From: an uncultured Bacilli bacterium
GTDB lineage: Bacteria > Bacillota_I > Bacilli_A > RF39 > UBA660
Length of the DNA: 27,688 bases
Assembly: GCA_948497845.1 (NCBI GenBank)
Contig: CAOOMX010000010.1
Coordinates: 1-27,688 of the forward strand
Direction: 5' to 3'
Position 1 is the stretch's first letter, and the number at the start of each line of letters is the position of its first letter. Shown here one piece after another: positions 15,013 through 23,267 of this stretch. Below the pieces are notes generated by a model that saw nothing but the letters and a program-made list of their open reading frames with translations, was not told the origin of the DNA and did no database searches. Position numbers and translations under genes: made by a program.

Positions 15013-15037
15013 ACATATACCTCCTAAATATATATCT

Positions 15038-15046
15038 ATTATATCA
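15038..15046 (-). promoter_or_regulatory. extended -10 promoter of the small HTH gene
   Basis: TGATATAAT on the minus strand (15046-15038) is a perfect extended -10. No good -35 is present. The ATG at 15012 and AGGAGG lie downstream. Confidence 0.5.
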
Positions 15047-15148
15047 AAAATATGCAAATAATAAACCATTTTAAAAAAAATATTTTTTTTCATAACATTT
15101 CCTTTAAATCGACAAAGTATTTAAATAAAATTTAGTAATATTTTAATA

Positions 15149-16096
15149 GTGATGCATATGAAACAAAGATTTAAAGGAAAAAAACGATTTAAAAGTGGTG
15201 TGTTAAAGTTAATAATTCTCTTACTTATACTGGTAATATCTTTTTTATATACCTTCAAATGGTTATATAGTAAAATACATATTGATATAGATAATAATTC
15301 TTATATGAAATATTTATTAAATGATGCTTTAGGTTCTTATAAAGTAAGTGATTTAGCGAATCTTTCAAGTATAGACTTTTTATTAAAGTACTCTTTTGGT
15401 ATAGAAAAGATGAATACAGGATTAGTAGAAAAAGAAGTGACAACTCCCATAAAGATAGAAAAACCAACGACAAATAAAGAACCATTAATATACATTTATA
15501 ATACACATCAGACAGAAGGATATAAAAATGAATTTTTAGAAAGTTTTAATATTAACAATACAGTATTGTTTGCTTCACATATTTTAAAAGAGTATTTAAT
15601 GGATTTAGGTTTAGTAGCTATTGTAGAAGAAAATAGTATTGTTGATATATTAAATACCAATGGATGGAAATATGGAAGTAGTTATAAAGCTAGCCGTATT
15701 CTTATGGAAAAAGCAAAGAAAGAAAATAAAAACTTGACTTATTTTATTGATTTACATAGAGATGCAGCAAGTTATGAGAGAACTACAACTGAAATTGATG
15801 GTGAAAAATATGCAAAAGTTATGTTTGTAGTAGGTCTTGAAAATGAAGATTATGAAAAGAATCTATCATTTGCGAATAATATTAATGAACGTATTCAAAA
15901 AATAAATCCTGATTTAACAAGAGGAGTAATTGAAAAACAAGGAAAGGGTGTAAATGGAGTGTATAATCAAGACTTTAGCCCTCATGGTATTCTAATCGAA
16001 ATGGGAGGACAATATAATTCTATTGAAGAGGTAAATAATACACTGAAAATTATAGCCAAAGTATTATTTGCTTATATAAGTGAGGAAAAACAATGA
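15149..16096 (+). CDS. spoIIP: Stage II sporulation protein P (SpoIIP), peptidoglycan hydrolase
   Basis: A 315-aa protein, anchored by one membrane segment (about 18-37), with an extracytoplasmic SpoIIP domain. SpoIIP is an amidase/endopeptidase that, with SpoIID and SpoIIM, degrades septal peptidoglycan so the mother-cell membrane can engulf the forespore. Metal and catalytic residues are visible in YNTHQTEGY (His120, Glu123), DLHRDA (His203, Asp205) and ILIEMGG (Glu284). The start is unclear: GTG 15149, ATG 15152 and ATG 15158 are in frame and none has a strong Shine-Dalgarno site. I see no convincing sigma-A promoter upstream, which would fit control by a sporulation sigma factor, but I cannot name the site. 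The next gene overlaps by four bases. gpr, the usual upstream neighbour in Bacillus, is absent. Confidence 0.9.
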   Translation: MMHMKQRFKGKKRFKSGVLKLIILLLILVISFLYTFKWLYSKIHIDIDNNSYMKYLLNDALGSYKVSDLANLSSIDFLLKYSFGIEKMNTGLVEKEVTTPIKIEKPTTNKEPLIYIYNTHQTEGYKNEFLESFNINNTVLFASHILKEYLMDLGLVAIVEENSIVDILNTNGWKYGSSYKASRILMEKAKKENKNLTYFIDLHRDAASYERTTTEIDGEKYAKVMFVVGLENEDYEKNLSFANNINERIQKINPDLTRGVIEKQGKGVNGVYNQDFSPHGILIEMGGQYNSIEEVNNTLKIIAKVLFAYISEEKQ

Positions 16097-16416
16097 AAAA
16101 GAAGAAAAATTGGTTTTTAAGAATGTTAACAATCTTATTTATTATTTTTATTGCTTTATTTATAGTGTCAGAAAGTGGATATTATGAAGCTAAAGTATCT
16201 AAAAGTGTAGCTTTAACAAATGACGCTATCAAGCAATTTGAAAGTGATATCATAAATGGGAATATAGTAGATATAAATTCGTATATGACTAAAGAGCAAA
16301 AAGATTATTCTAATACATTAACAAATGCTGCTGATAAAATAGGATCATCTGTGGAAGAAGTACTAACGAATGGCTTTACAAATGTATGGGAAATATTTAA
16401 AATACTTTTTACATAA
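16093..16416 (+). CDS. Small membrane protein in the yqxA position
   Basis: A 107-aa protein with an N-terminal Lys-rich start, one membrane segment (about 9-27), and an outer part with a weakly charged helix. ATG 16093 overlaps the spoIIP stop (ATGA), with GAGGAA before it, so translation is coupled. In Bacillus the gene between spoIIP and lepA is yqxA (DUF3679), of similar size and also a small membrane protein. This is likely its positional counterpart, although sequence identity to yqxA cannot be judged here. A role with SpoIIP in spore formation is inference from context. Confidence 0.7.
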   Translation: MKKKKNWFLRMLTILFIIFIALFIVSESGYYEAKVSKSVALTNDAIKQFESDIINGNIVDINSYMTKEQKDYSNTLTNAADKIGSSVEEVLTNGFTNVWEIFKILFT

Positions 16417-16431
16417 ATTTATAAAAAGGAA

Positions 16432-16460
16432 TTGTACAAAAGTGACTTTTATGTTAAAAT
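16432..16460 (+). promoter_or_regulatory. promoter of the 16498 surface gene
   Basis: TTGTAC at 16432-16437, a 17-base spacer and TAAAAT at 16455-16460 preceded by TGT (extended -10). Confidence 0.6.
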
Positions 16461-16497
16461 TCTATTATAAAGTAAAAATAAATAGAAAGGGATAACT

Positions 16498-17691
16498 ATG
16501 AAAAAAAATAATAGAATGATAATAATAACCGTGACACTTATTATTTTTATGCTATCTTTTATAACAATAGATGTTTACCAAATAAATAGTGGTAAAAAAG
16601 AAGTCATTATGAATAATAAGAAAGTATTAAAACAAGATACACTAAGTATGATGCTTGAAACGCAAGAAGGTAGTGGAGAATACACTGTTTCTGAGACAAA
16701 TACTTGGCCAGGCGAAGGCTACGTATTTAATGCTAATTTAAGTAGTTGTGAAAATGGTAGTAAAATTACCTGGGATGATACTAAAAAGCAAGTGCTTTTA
16801 GAAGCAAATACTAGTGATAAGTGTTACATATATCTTGATAAAGGTGCAAATACTCCAGTAACTCCTCCAACGCCAGAAAGCTCATTATTTGCAGATTATA
16901 TCAAAAGACAATATTCAAGTGATGGAGTAAATAATTTATATTATCATGGAGATGCACTAGCAAATGGAGCGGCAGATTATTCGTATCGATATGCAGGAGC
17001 AAATCCAAACAATTATGTCTGTTTTGGTTCAGATGCAGCAACTTGTCCTGCAGATAACTTATACCGCATTATTGGTGTCTTTGGTTCACAAGTAAAACTT
17101 CTTAAGTCTAGTACCTATGGTGAATACAGTTGGAGTGGAAGTTCTACAAGAAAGAGTTCAGATTGGGCGCAAAGTTCATTAAATACGAGTGAATTTAATA
17201 CCGCTTATATCGATGAGTTAGGTACAAATTGGAGTAGTAAGATAGCAACTGCAACATGGTATATTGGCGGTGTGTATACAGAAGATGCAGACTCACATGG
17301 TGCAAGACATGCATTTGACTATGAAGTAGGAATACATAAAGACAGTAGAACATATAATGGAAAAATTGCTCTAATGTATTTAAGCGATTACTATTATGGT
17401 GCAACACCAACATACTGGACATACCCAGGATATCATTCAGGAGGACAACATTATTTAAATGCTGCTGATAATAACTGGATAGAAGCAGGTTTAGATGAAT
17501 ATTTTTTAACACCTGTAGCTGATGATACAGATACGATTTATATATTCTTCCATCATTCTACGAATAATACAGGGTTAGGATCTTCACAAGTAACCATTGC
17601 TAAAGATGTAAGACCGAGTTTCTATTTAGTAGATACAGTAGAATATGCTAGTGGAAATGGAACATCAGCAAATCCATACAGAATAAAATAG
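16498..17691 (+). CDS. Large exported surface protein, unknown function
   Basis: A 397-aa protein: an N-terminal membrane or signal segment (about 6-27), a first domain (about 45-115) with two Cys (SSCENGSKITW and SDKCYIYL), a Pro/Thr linker (about 117-127, NTPVTPPTPESS), and an aromatic-, Ser- and Gly-rich C-terminal domain that contains NYVCFGSDAATCP, NLYRIIGVFG and the closing VRPSFYL…NPYRIK. The last part recalls DUF6273-type domains, but I am not sure. Even numbers of Cys suggest disulfides. ATG 16498 follows GAAAGGG and an extended -10 promoter. It is inserted between the yqxA-position gene and lepA, which are adjacent in Bacillus. A fragment of the same C-terminus is in the 11994-12445 remnant, so the family is repeated in this genome. 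Confidence 0.7.
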   Translation: MKKNNRMIIITVTLIIFMLSFITIDVYQINSGKKEVIMNNKKVLKQDTLSMMLETQEGSGEYTVSETNTWPGEGYVFNANLSSCENGSKITWDDTKKQVLLEANTSDKCYIYLDKGANTPVTPPTPESSLFADYIKRQYSSDGVNNLYYHGDALANGAADYSYRYAGANPNNYVCFGSDAATCPADNLYRIIGVFGSQVKLLKSSTYGEYSWSGSSTRKSSDWAQSSLNTSEFNTAYIDELGTNWSSKIATATWYIGGVYTEDADSHGARHAFDYEVGIHKDSRTYNGKIALMYLSDYYYGATPTYWTYPGYHSGGQHYLNAADNNWIEAGLDEYFLTPVADDTDTIYIFFHHSTNNTGLGSSQVTIAKDVRPSFYLVDTVEYASGNGTSANPYRIK

Positions 17692-17700
17692 AAGGGTTGA

Positions 17701-17731
17701 AAAAGGGGATATTCCCCTTTTGTTTGTGTTT
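17701..17731 (+). terminator. intrinsic terminator
   Basis: AAAAGGGGA / TCCCCTTTT with a short loop, followed by a T-rich tail. It separates the surface gene from lepA. Confidence 0.7.
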
Positions 17732-17745
17732 AAGAAGGTGAAAGA

Positions 17746-19539
17746 ATGAAAAAACAAAATATAAGGAATTTTTCTATTATAGCGCATATAGATCATGGCA
17801 AGAGTACACTTGCTGATCGAATATTAGAAATTACCAACGCAGTAGAAAAGCGTGAAATGAAAGATCAACTATTAGACAATATGGACTTAGAGCGCGAACG
17901 TGGAATAACAATTAAATTAAATGCAGTAAAGCTAGAATATCATTATAAGAATGAAGACTATATTATTAATTTAATTGATACTCCTGGTCATGTTGACTTT
18001 TCTTATGAAGTATCGAGAAGTCTTGCGGCATGTGAAGGAGCTGTTTTAGTTGTTGATGCTGCTCAAGGCATAGAAGCGCAAACACTTGCTAACCTTTATC
18101 TTGCTCTTGATAATAATCTAACAGTAATACCTGTAATTAATAAAATAGATTTACCCAATGCAAATATTGAAAAAGTAAAAGATGAACTTATGACTGTGTT
18201 AGGTTTTAGTGAAGAAGAAATTATTCTATGTAGTGCTAAAACAGGCGTGGGTGTAGAAGACATATTAAAAGCAGTGGTAGATAGAATACCAGCTCCTGTA
18301 GTAGATGTAGATAAGCCAACAAGAGCTTTAATATTTGATTCTTATTATGATTCATATCGTGGTGTTATATTGCTCGTTAAAGTAGTAGATGGTAAAATTA
18401 AAACAGGGGATACTATAAAAGCTATGGCTACTGGAGCAACGCATGAAATCGTTGAATTAGGAGTAAAAACACCAAAGGAAGAAAAGTACAAAGAATTAGT
18501 AAGTGGAGAAGTTGGATTTATTGCAGCAGCTATTAAAGATATTAGTACCATCTCAGTAGGAGATACTATTACAGTAAAATCTAATGAAGCCAAAGATGCT
18601 TTAGCAGGATATAAAGAAATGAAACCAATGGTATTTTCAGGGATTTTTCCGAATGAACCAAATAGATATGAAGATTTAAAAGAGGCTTTAGAAAAATTAA
18701 AGCTAAATGATGCAGCTTTAACCTATGAGCCAGAAACAAGTGAAGCACTAGGCTTTGGCTTTAGAATTGGCTTTTTAGGCTTATTGCATATGGATGTTAT
18801 AATGACTCGTATAGAAAGAGAATTTGATATAGGCATAATAGCTACTAGCCCAAGCGTTGTTTATGAAGTGCATTTAACAGATGGTCATATCGTACATGTA
18901 GATAGTCCTAATAAAATGCCAGAACGAGCTAAGATAAGTGAAATAAAAGAGCCATACATATATACAAATATAATAGCTCCGAGCGACTTTATAGGCGCTA
19001 TAATGGAACTTTGTCAAAACAAAAGAGGGATCTATAAAAGTGTTGAATATTTAGATCCAACTAGAATAAATGTTCATTATGAGATTCCTTTAAGTGAAAT
19101 CGTTTATGATTTTTATGATAAGCTAAAAAGTTTTACAAAGGGATATGCATCCTTTGATTATGAATTAACAGAATATAAAATGAGTGATTTAGTAAAAATG
19201 GATATTTTATTAAATGGAGAAATCGTAGATGCATTAAGTACCATTGTACACAAAGATTTTGCTTATACGAAAGGAAGAGCGATTGTTGGAAAATTAAGAG
19301 AACTAATTCCAAGACAAATGTTTCAAATCCCTATTCAAGCAAGTATTGGAGCCAAGGTAATAGCTCGTGAAAATATAAGTGCCATGCGTAAGAACGTTTT
19401 AGCAAAATGTTATGGTGGAGATGTATCTCGAAAAAGAAAGTTATTGGAAAAACAAAAAGAAGGTAAAAAAAGAATGAAAATGGTAGGAAGTGTAGAGGTT
19501 CCACAAGAAGCCTTTTTAGCCATTTTAAGTGATGAATAA
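17746..19539 (+). CDS. lepA: Elongation factor 4 (LepA), ribosome back-translocase GTPase
   Basis: A 597-aa translational GTPase of normal length. G1 AHIDHGKSTLAD (13-24), G2 RERGITIK, G3 LIDTPGHVDFSYEV, G4 NKIDLP and the LepA-typical C-terminus (KEGKKRMKMVGSVEVPQEAF) are all present; domains run GTPase, II, III, V and the LepA C-terminal domain. EF4 acts on the ribosome in the cytoplasm and is membrane-associated in part. ATG 17746 follows AAGGTGAAAG. The SpoIIID-like regulator, hemW and a small membrane protein follow closely, giving one operon as in Bacillus (lepA-hemW), with the regulator inserted. No clear promoter was seen between 17732 and 17746; it may come from the preceding gene or from a weak site. 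Confidence 0.97.
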   Translation: MKKQNIRNFSIIAHIDHGKSTLADRILEITNAVEKREMKDQLLDNMDLERERGITIKLNAVKLEYHYKNEDYIINLIDTPGHVDFSYEVSRSLAACEGAVLVVDAAQGIEAQTLANLYLALDNNLTVIPVINKIDLPNANIEKVKDELMTVLGFSEEEIILCSAKTGVGVEDILKAVVDRIPAPVVDVDKPTRALIFDSYYDSYRGVILLVKVVDGKIKTGDTIKAMATGATHEIVELGVKTPKEEKYKELVSGEVGFIAAAIKDISTISVGDTITVKSNEAKDALAGYKEMKPMVFSGIFPNEPNRYEDLKEALEKLKLNDAALTYEPETSEALGFGFRIGFLGLLHMDVIMTRIEREFDIGIIATSPSVVYEVHLTDGHIVHVDSPNKMPERAKISEIKEPYIYTNIIAPSDFIGAIMELCQNKRGIYKSVEYLDPTRINVHYEIPLSEIVYDFYDKLKSFTKGYASFDYELTEYKMSDLVKMDILLNGEIVDALSTIVHKDFAYTKGRAIVGKLRELIPRQMFQIPIQASIGAKVIARENISAMRKNVLAKCYGGDVSRKRKLLEKQKEGKKRMKMVGSVEVPQEAFLAILSDE

Positions 19540-19560
19540 AAAAGAAGTAGGAGGTAAATT

Positions 19561-20586
19561 ATGCCAGATGAAATACGACAAGCACACCTTTATTTAAATG
19601 GATATTCTTTAAGACAAATAGGCAGACAAGAAGGTGTATCCCATGTTACAATCCATAATAATTTAGTAAAAAAATTAGCAAAAGTCGGTGAAATAGATTT
19701 ATATATAAAAGTAATAGCTAAATTAAATGATAACACTCCAGATTCTATAGCTAAAAAACAAGTTGTCGAAAGAGTTTTAAATGCTTATCACTTATCAGTT
19801 GATGAAGATAAAACAATTGAAGAAATAGCAGAGCAACTAGAGGCATCTGTTTTTACCATTTATAGAGATTTAACTGTAAGATTAGCTAAATTACATCAAA
19901 AAAATGATGCACTAGTAACAAAAGAAATGCTAGATATATCAGAAGAAGTACTATCTAGAAGAAGTTTAGAATGTTTGATACCCAAAATGCCTACTAAAAA
20001 GGTTCCTGCTCAAAAATCTCGATTAGAAAGAATATATGAAAGTGAGGAAGAACAATTTAAATTTTTAGCACATGCAATGCTAACATTTCGTGTAACCCCA
20101 AAAACAATGAGCTCCTGGCTACAAGTAGATGAAAATGAATTATATCAAAAACTATTAAGTTATAAGCCACATATAGAATTTTCATTTCAATATTTAGTAG
20201 ATTATGAATGTCCTAACCAAGAGGAAGCCTTAGGAATGTTTGATGAATACTATGGAGCGCTATTAAAAGCTAAGTTATTAAATCAAAAAGAGCTAAGCTC
20301 ATCTTTAATAAGACTCATCTCCGATCGTAGTTATTTGGCGGCGAAAAAAGCAATATTAGAAACTAAATCAATAAAAATAGAACAAGTAGGGCCCGTTATT
20401 GCTCATATCATAAAATATAGTCTATCTCCTGAAAGTGTTAGGGATTCCTTGGGGATTACTTCTAATCTATGGAATAGAATTGTACATTTATATTTTGAAA
20501 AAGATCCTACATTCAAAGATAAATATGAAAATTTAATTCATAATTATAGAGAATCAAATTTTAGCCCAGGAGGGAGAAAAAGCTAA
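19561..20586 (+). CDS. Protein with two SpoIIID-like HTH motifs
   Basis: A 341-aa protein. Residues 15-39 (GYSLRQIGRQEGVSHVTIHN) and 85-111 (KTIEEIAEQLEASVFTIYRD) each fit a SpoIIID-type HTH. SpoIIID reads …VRVIAKEFGVSKSTVHKDL. In the first copy the spacing to the following helical stretch also fits SpoIIID. The C-terminal part (about 150-335) is helical, with no family I know. SpoIIID is a mother-cell sporulation transcription factor of about 93 aa, so this could be a larger regulator derived from it, but DNA binding is inference. ATG 19561 follows AGGAGG. The stop overlaps the hemW start by one base, so the two are coupled; this gene has no place in the Bacillus lepA-hemW order. Confidence 0.7.
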   Translation: MPDEIRQAHLYLNGYSLRQIGRQEGVSHVTIHNNLVKKLAKVGEIDLYIKVIAKLNDNTPDSIAKKQVVERVLNAYHLSVDEDKTIEEIAEQLEASVFTIYRDLTVRLAKLHQKNDALVTKEMLDISEEVLSRRSLECLIPKMPTKKVPAQKSRLERIYESEEEQFKFLAHAMLTFRVTPKTMSSWLQVDENELYQKLLSYKPHIEFSFQYLVDYECPNQEEALGMFDEYYGALLKAKLLNQKELSSSLIRLISDRSYLAAKKAILETKSIKIEQVGPVIAHIIKYSLSPESVRDSLGITSNLWNRIVHLYFEKDPTFKDKYENLIHNYRESNFSPGGRKS

Positions 20587-21665
20587 TGGCTAAGCATGTT
20601 TATATACATATTCCCTTTTGTAAAAAAATATGTTCTTATTGTGACTTTTGTAAATTTGAATATAACGAAAAATGGGTAGGAGCTTATTTAAAAGCTTTAT
20701 CAAACGAGATCAAAGATAGATATATGGAAGATACGATTAAAACGATCTATATAGGAGGAGGAACTCCTAGTGCGTTAAGTGAAAGTGAATTAAGACGGCT
20801 ATTAAAAATGACCACATGGTTTAAAAAAGAAGAGAAAATAGAATTTACTTTTGAATGCAATTTGTGTGATGTAACAGAGGACAAATTATTAATATTAAAA
20901 GAATATGGCGTTAATCGTTTAAGTATAGGTATTGAGTCCTTTCAAAAAAAGAATTTAGAATTCATGGAACGAACCGCTGATTACAAAGATGCCAAAGAAA
21001 AAATGCGTTTATGTCGAAAGTTAGGATTTAATAATATAAACTTAGATTTAATGTATGCTATACCAAGAGAAACGATGAGGGATTTAAAAAAAGATGTAAG
21101 CATGTTTATTTCATTAGATCCTGAGCACATTAGTACATATAGTTTACTATTAGAAGAGCATACGAAAGCATATATTAATAATGAGCAGTATATTGATGAA
21201 GAATTAGATTATGAAATGTTTTTATACATTAATGAAAAATTAAATCAAGCGCATCACTATGAAATTAGCAATTTTGCCTTACCAGGATGTGAATCACTTC
21301 ATAATTTAGCTTATTGGAACAATGAAGAATATTATGGCTTTGGTCTAAGTGCAGCTGGGTATATTGATAATATTCGCTATACAAATACGAAAAGTTTTAA
21401 ACAATATTTATTAGGAAATTGTGTAAAAGAAAAAGAATTTGTAGGAATAGAAGAGAAGATGAAATACGAAGTTATGTTAGGACTTCGTAAATTAGAAGGA
21501 ATTAATAAAAAAGACTTTTATCAAAAATATGGGAAACAATTTGAAGAAGTTTTTGATATCAAAGATTTACTAAAAAACAAAGATTTAATAGAAAAAAAAG
21601 AATATATTTATATTCATCCGGACAAACTATATATAATGAATGAGATATTATTAAAACTCATATAA
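20586..21665 (+). CDS. hemW: HemW, radical SAM heme chaperone
   Basis: A 359-aa radical SAM protein. The N-terminal HIPFCKKICSYCDFC carries the CxxxCxxC cluster motif (Cys12, Cys16, Cys19) and the HemW/HemN signature. YIGGGTPSAL and RLSIGIESFQ (SAM-binding), then NINLDLMYAIP and HYEISNFA follow. HemW is a heme-binding chaperone, not the coproporphyrinogen oxidase HemN; the fourth Cys after the cluster (Cys22) is as in HemW. Length is at the short end of the family. ATG 20586 overlaps the preceding stop by one base. In Bacillus this gene follows lepA directly and hrcA comes next; here a small cadherin-like gene follows instead. Confidence 0.93.
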   Translation: MAKHVYIHIPFCKKICSYCDFCKFEYNEKWVGAYLKALSNEIKDRYMEDTIKTIYIGGGTPSALSESELRRLLKMTTWFKKEEKIEFTFECNLCDVTEDKLLILKEYGVNRLSIGIESFQKKNLEFMERTADYKDAKEKMRLCRKLGFNNINLDLMYAIPRETMRDLKKDVSMFISLDPEHISTYSLLLEEHTKAYINNEQYIDEELDYEMFLYINEKLNQAHHYEISNFALPGCESLHNLAYWNNEEYYGFGLSAAGYIDNIRYTNTKSFKQYLLGNCVKEKEFVGIEEKMKYEVMLGLRKLEGINKKDFYQKYGKQFEEVFDIKDLLKNKDLIEKKEYIYIHPDKLYIMNEILLKLI

Positions 21666-21674
21666 GATGAATGG

Positions 21675-22082
21675 ATGATAAAAGTGTTAGAAAGTTTAGA
21701 AATAACAAATGGACAAATGATGCCTAAGTTTGATCCTTACACGGATATTTATAGTGTAGTAGTTGATGAGGCAGTAAATTCATTAGTAATAAACTATAAA
21801 GTTAAAGAAGGTTATAGGGTTGATGTTGAGCAAAATCAAAACCTTAAAGCAGGAGAGAATGAAGTTTTTATAAGAATTAAAAATGATAAAGGTGAAGAGC
21901 AAATAGTAACCCTTTTAGTGAATAAAGAAAGAGTAAAAAACACCATATTAGAAGATCCTTTTATGGAGCCTGTTGAGATCGTAAAGCCTTTACCTGGTTA
22001 TATTGCACCTTTAATGGGAATTATTTGTTTTCTAATCATACTAACTACATTTCTAGCTTTATTTCATAAAAGGAAAAGATAA
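21675..22082 (+). CDS. Small membrane-tethered cadherin-like beta-sandwich protein
   Basis: A 135-aa protein. Residues 5-85 form a cadherin-like beta-sandwich unit: LESLEITNGQMMPKFDP…YSVVVD…GENEVFIRIKNDKG…VTLLVNK. That domain is usually found in extracellular proteins. A single hydrophobic segment follows at about 108-128 and the protein ends in HKRKR. No N-terminal signal peptide is present, so the positive-inside rule would put the domain outside, with an N-out topology. ATG 21675 is preceded only by a weak GATGAATGG. It follows hemW by nine bases and ends the operon at the terminator at 22082. Function is unknown. Confidence 0.7.
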   Translation: MIKVLESLEITNGQMMPKFDPYTDIYSVVVDEAVNSLVINYKVKEGYRVDVEQNQNLKAGENEVFIRIKNDKGEEQIVTLLVNKERVKNTILEDPFMEPVEIVKPLPGYIAPLMGIICFLIILTTFLALFHKRKR

Positions 22083-22116
22083 AAGAGGAAAAGTAAAAAA
22101 CTTTTCTTTTTCTTTA
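22082..22116 (+). terminator. intrinsic terminator of the lepA-hemW unit
   Basis: GAAAAGT / ACTTTTC around a five-A loop is followed by a T-rich stretch. A TATAAT box (22159-22164) downstream is a likely -10 for murG, without a good -35. Confidence 0.6.
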
Positions 22117-22185
22117 CATTTATAGGAAAAAAAGTAATTATTTTAAGCTAAATTATTGTATAATTAATTAAGTGAAGGTGAGAAA

Positions 22186-23267
22186 ATGAAGATAATTGTA
22201 TCAGCTGGAGGAACGGGAGGACATATTTATCCTGCTTTAGCCATTATAAAGAAATTTCAAGAAAAAGATAAAAATGTAGAAATTATATATATTGGTACAC
22301 ACAATCGTATGGAAAAAGATATTGTTCCAGCCCAAGGTCTAGAATATGTTTCTTTAGAAATATATGGATTTAGTAAAACCAAAATATTTAGAGATATAAA
22401 AAATGTTTTTTTGATAAAAAAAGCGGAAAAAAAGTGTATTAAGTTAATGGCAGAATTTAAACCTGACATTGTTATTGGAGTAGGAGGTTATGTCACATAT
22501 CCAGTAATTAAAGCTGCCAAAAAATTAGGAATTAATGTATGATTCATGAGCAAAATAGTATTCCAGGTAAATCTAACATTTGGTTAAGCAAACTTGTAGA
22601 TTTAGTAGCAGTTTCTTTTAAAAATTCTGAAAGTTATTTTGAAGGAGCTAAAAAAATTGTTTACACAGGAAATCCATGTGGAGATAATGCTCTTAAAATA
22701 GCTAAGATTGATAAGACGAGTTTAGGCTTTAAAAAAGAGTCGCGTTTAGTCATAATCGTTGCAGGATCGTTAGGAAGTAAAACCTACAATGAAAAATTTA
22801 AAGCCTTTTTAAGATTAGCAGGTAAAGAAGATTATCAAATTTTATATATTACAGGAAAAAGCTATTATGAAGAGTTTATTAGAAATGAAGTATTTCCTAA
22901 AAATGTAAAAATAGTTCCATTTTTTGAAAATTTAGCAGGGTTAATGAAAGATGCAGATTTAATTATATCTAGAGCTGGAGCATCCACAATAAGTGAAATA
23001 CTAGCTTTAAAAATACCAAGCATTTTAATACCAAGCCCATATGTAGCAAATAATCATCAATATTACAACGCCTTAGACTTAGTTAGTCTTGGAACATCTG
23101 AACTCATTGAAGAAAAAAATTTATCTTTAGAAACCATCCAAGTAACAATTAATGAATTAATGCAAAATAAGAAAAAATATGATCAAATGAAGAATAATTT
23201 AAACAAACTAAGTACAAAGACGTCATCAGAAATCATTTATGAAGAAATAGGAAAGATTGTTAAATGA
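22186..23267 (+). pseudogene. murG: murG, split in two by a one-base deletion
   Basis: MurG is the GT-B glycosyltransferase that adds GlcNAc to lipid I to make lipid II at the inner face of the membrane. The first frame (22186-22542, 118 aa) has the GGTGGHIYPA loop (residues 8-17) and ends …VTYPVIKAAKKLGINV. The second frame (from 22539) begins IHEQNSIPGKSN, which in other MurG proteins follows GI-V directly, and continues with GSLGSK and the UDP-binding SRAGASTISE. Joined they give about 360 aa, normal length. The two frames meet at GTATGATT with the second ATG overlapping the first stop. A missing A (GTAATGATT) restores one frame. The split lies inside the N-terminal domain, not between domains. 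Because murG is normally essential this could be an assembly error. The murB start overlaps the stop by four bases. Confidence 0.85.

Noticed and set aside
16498..17691. Target protein of a diversity-generating retroelement
   Set aside because: No reverse transcriptase and no template repeat were seen in the window.
22530..22550. Programmed -1 frameshift making full-length MurG
   Set aside because: The joint AATGTATGATT has no slippery X-XXY-YYZ heptamer and no evident downstream hairpin; a missing base is simpler.
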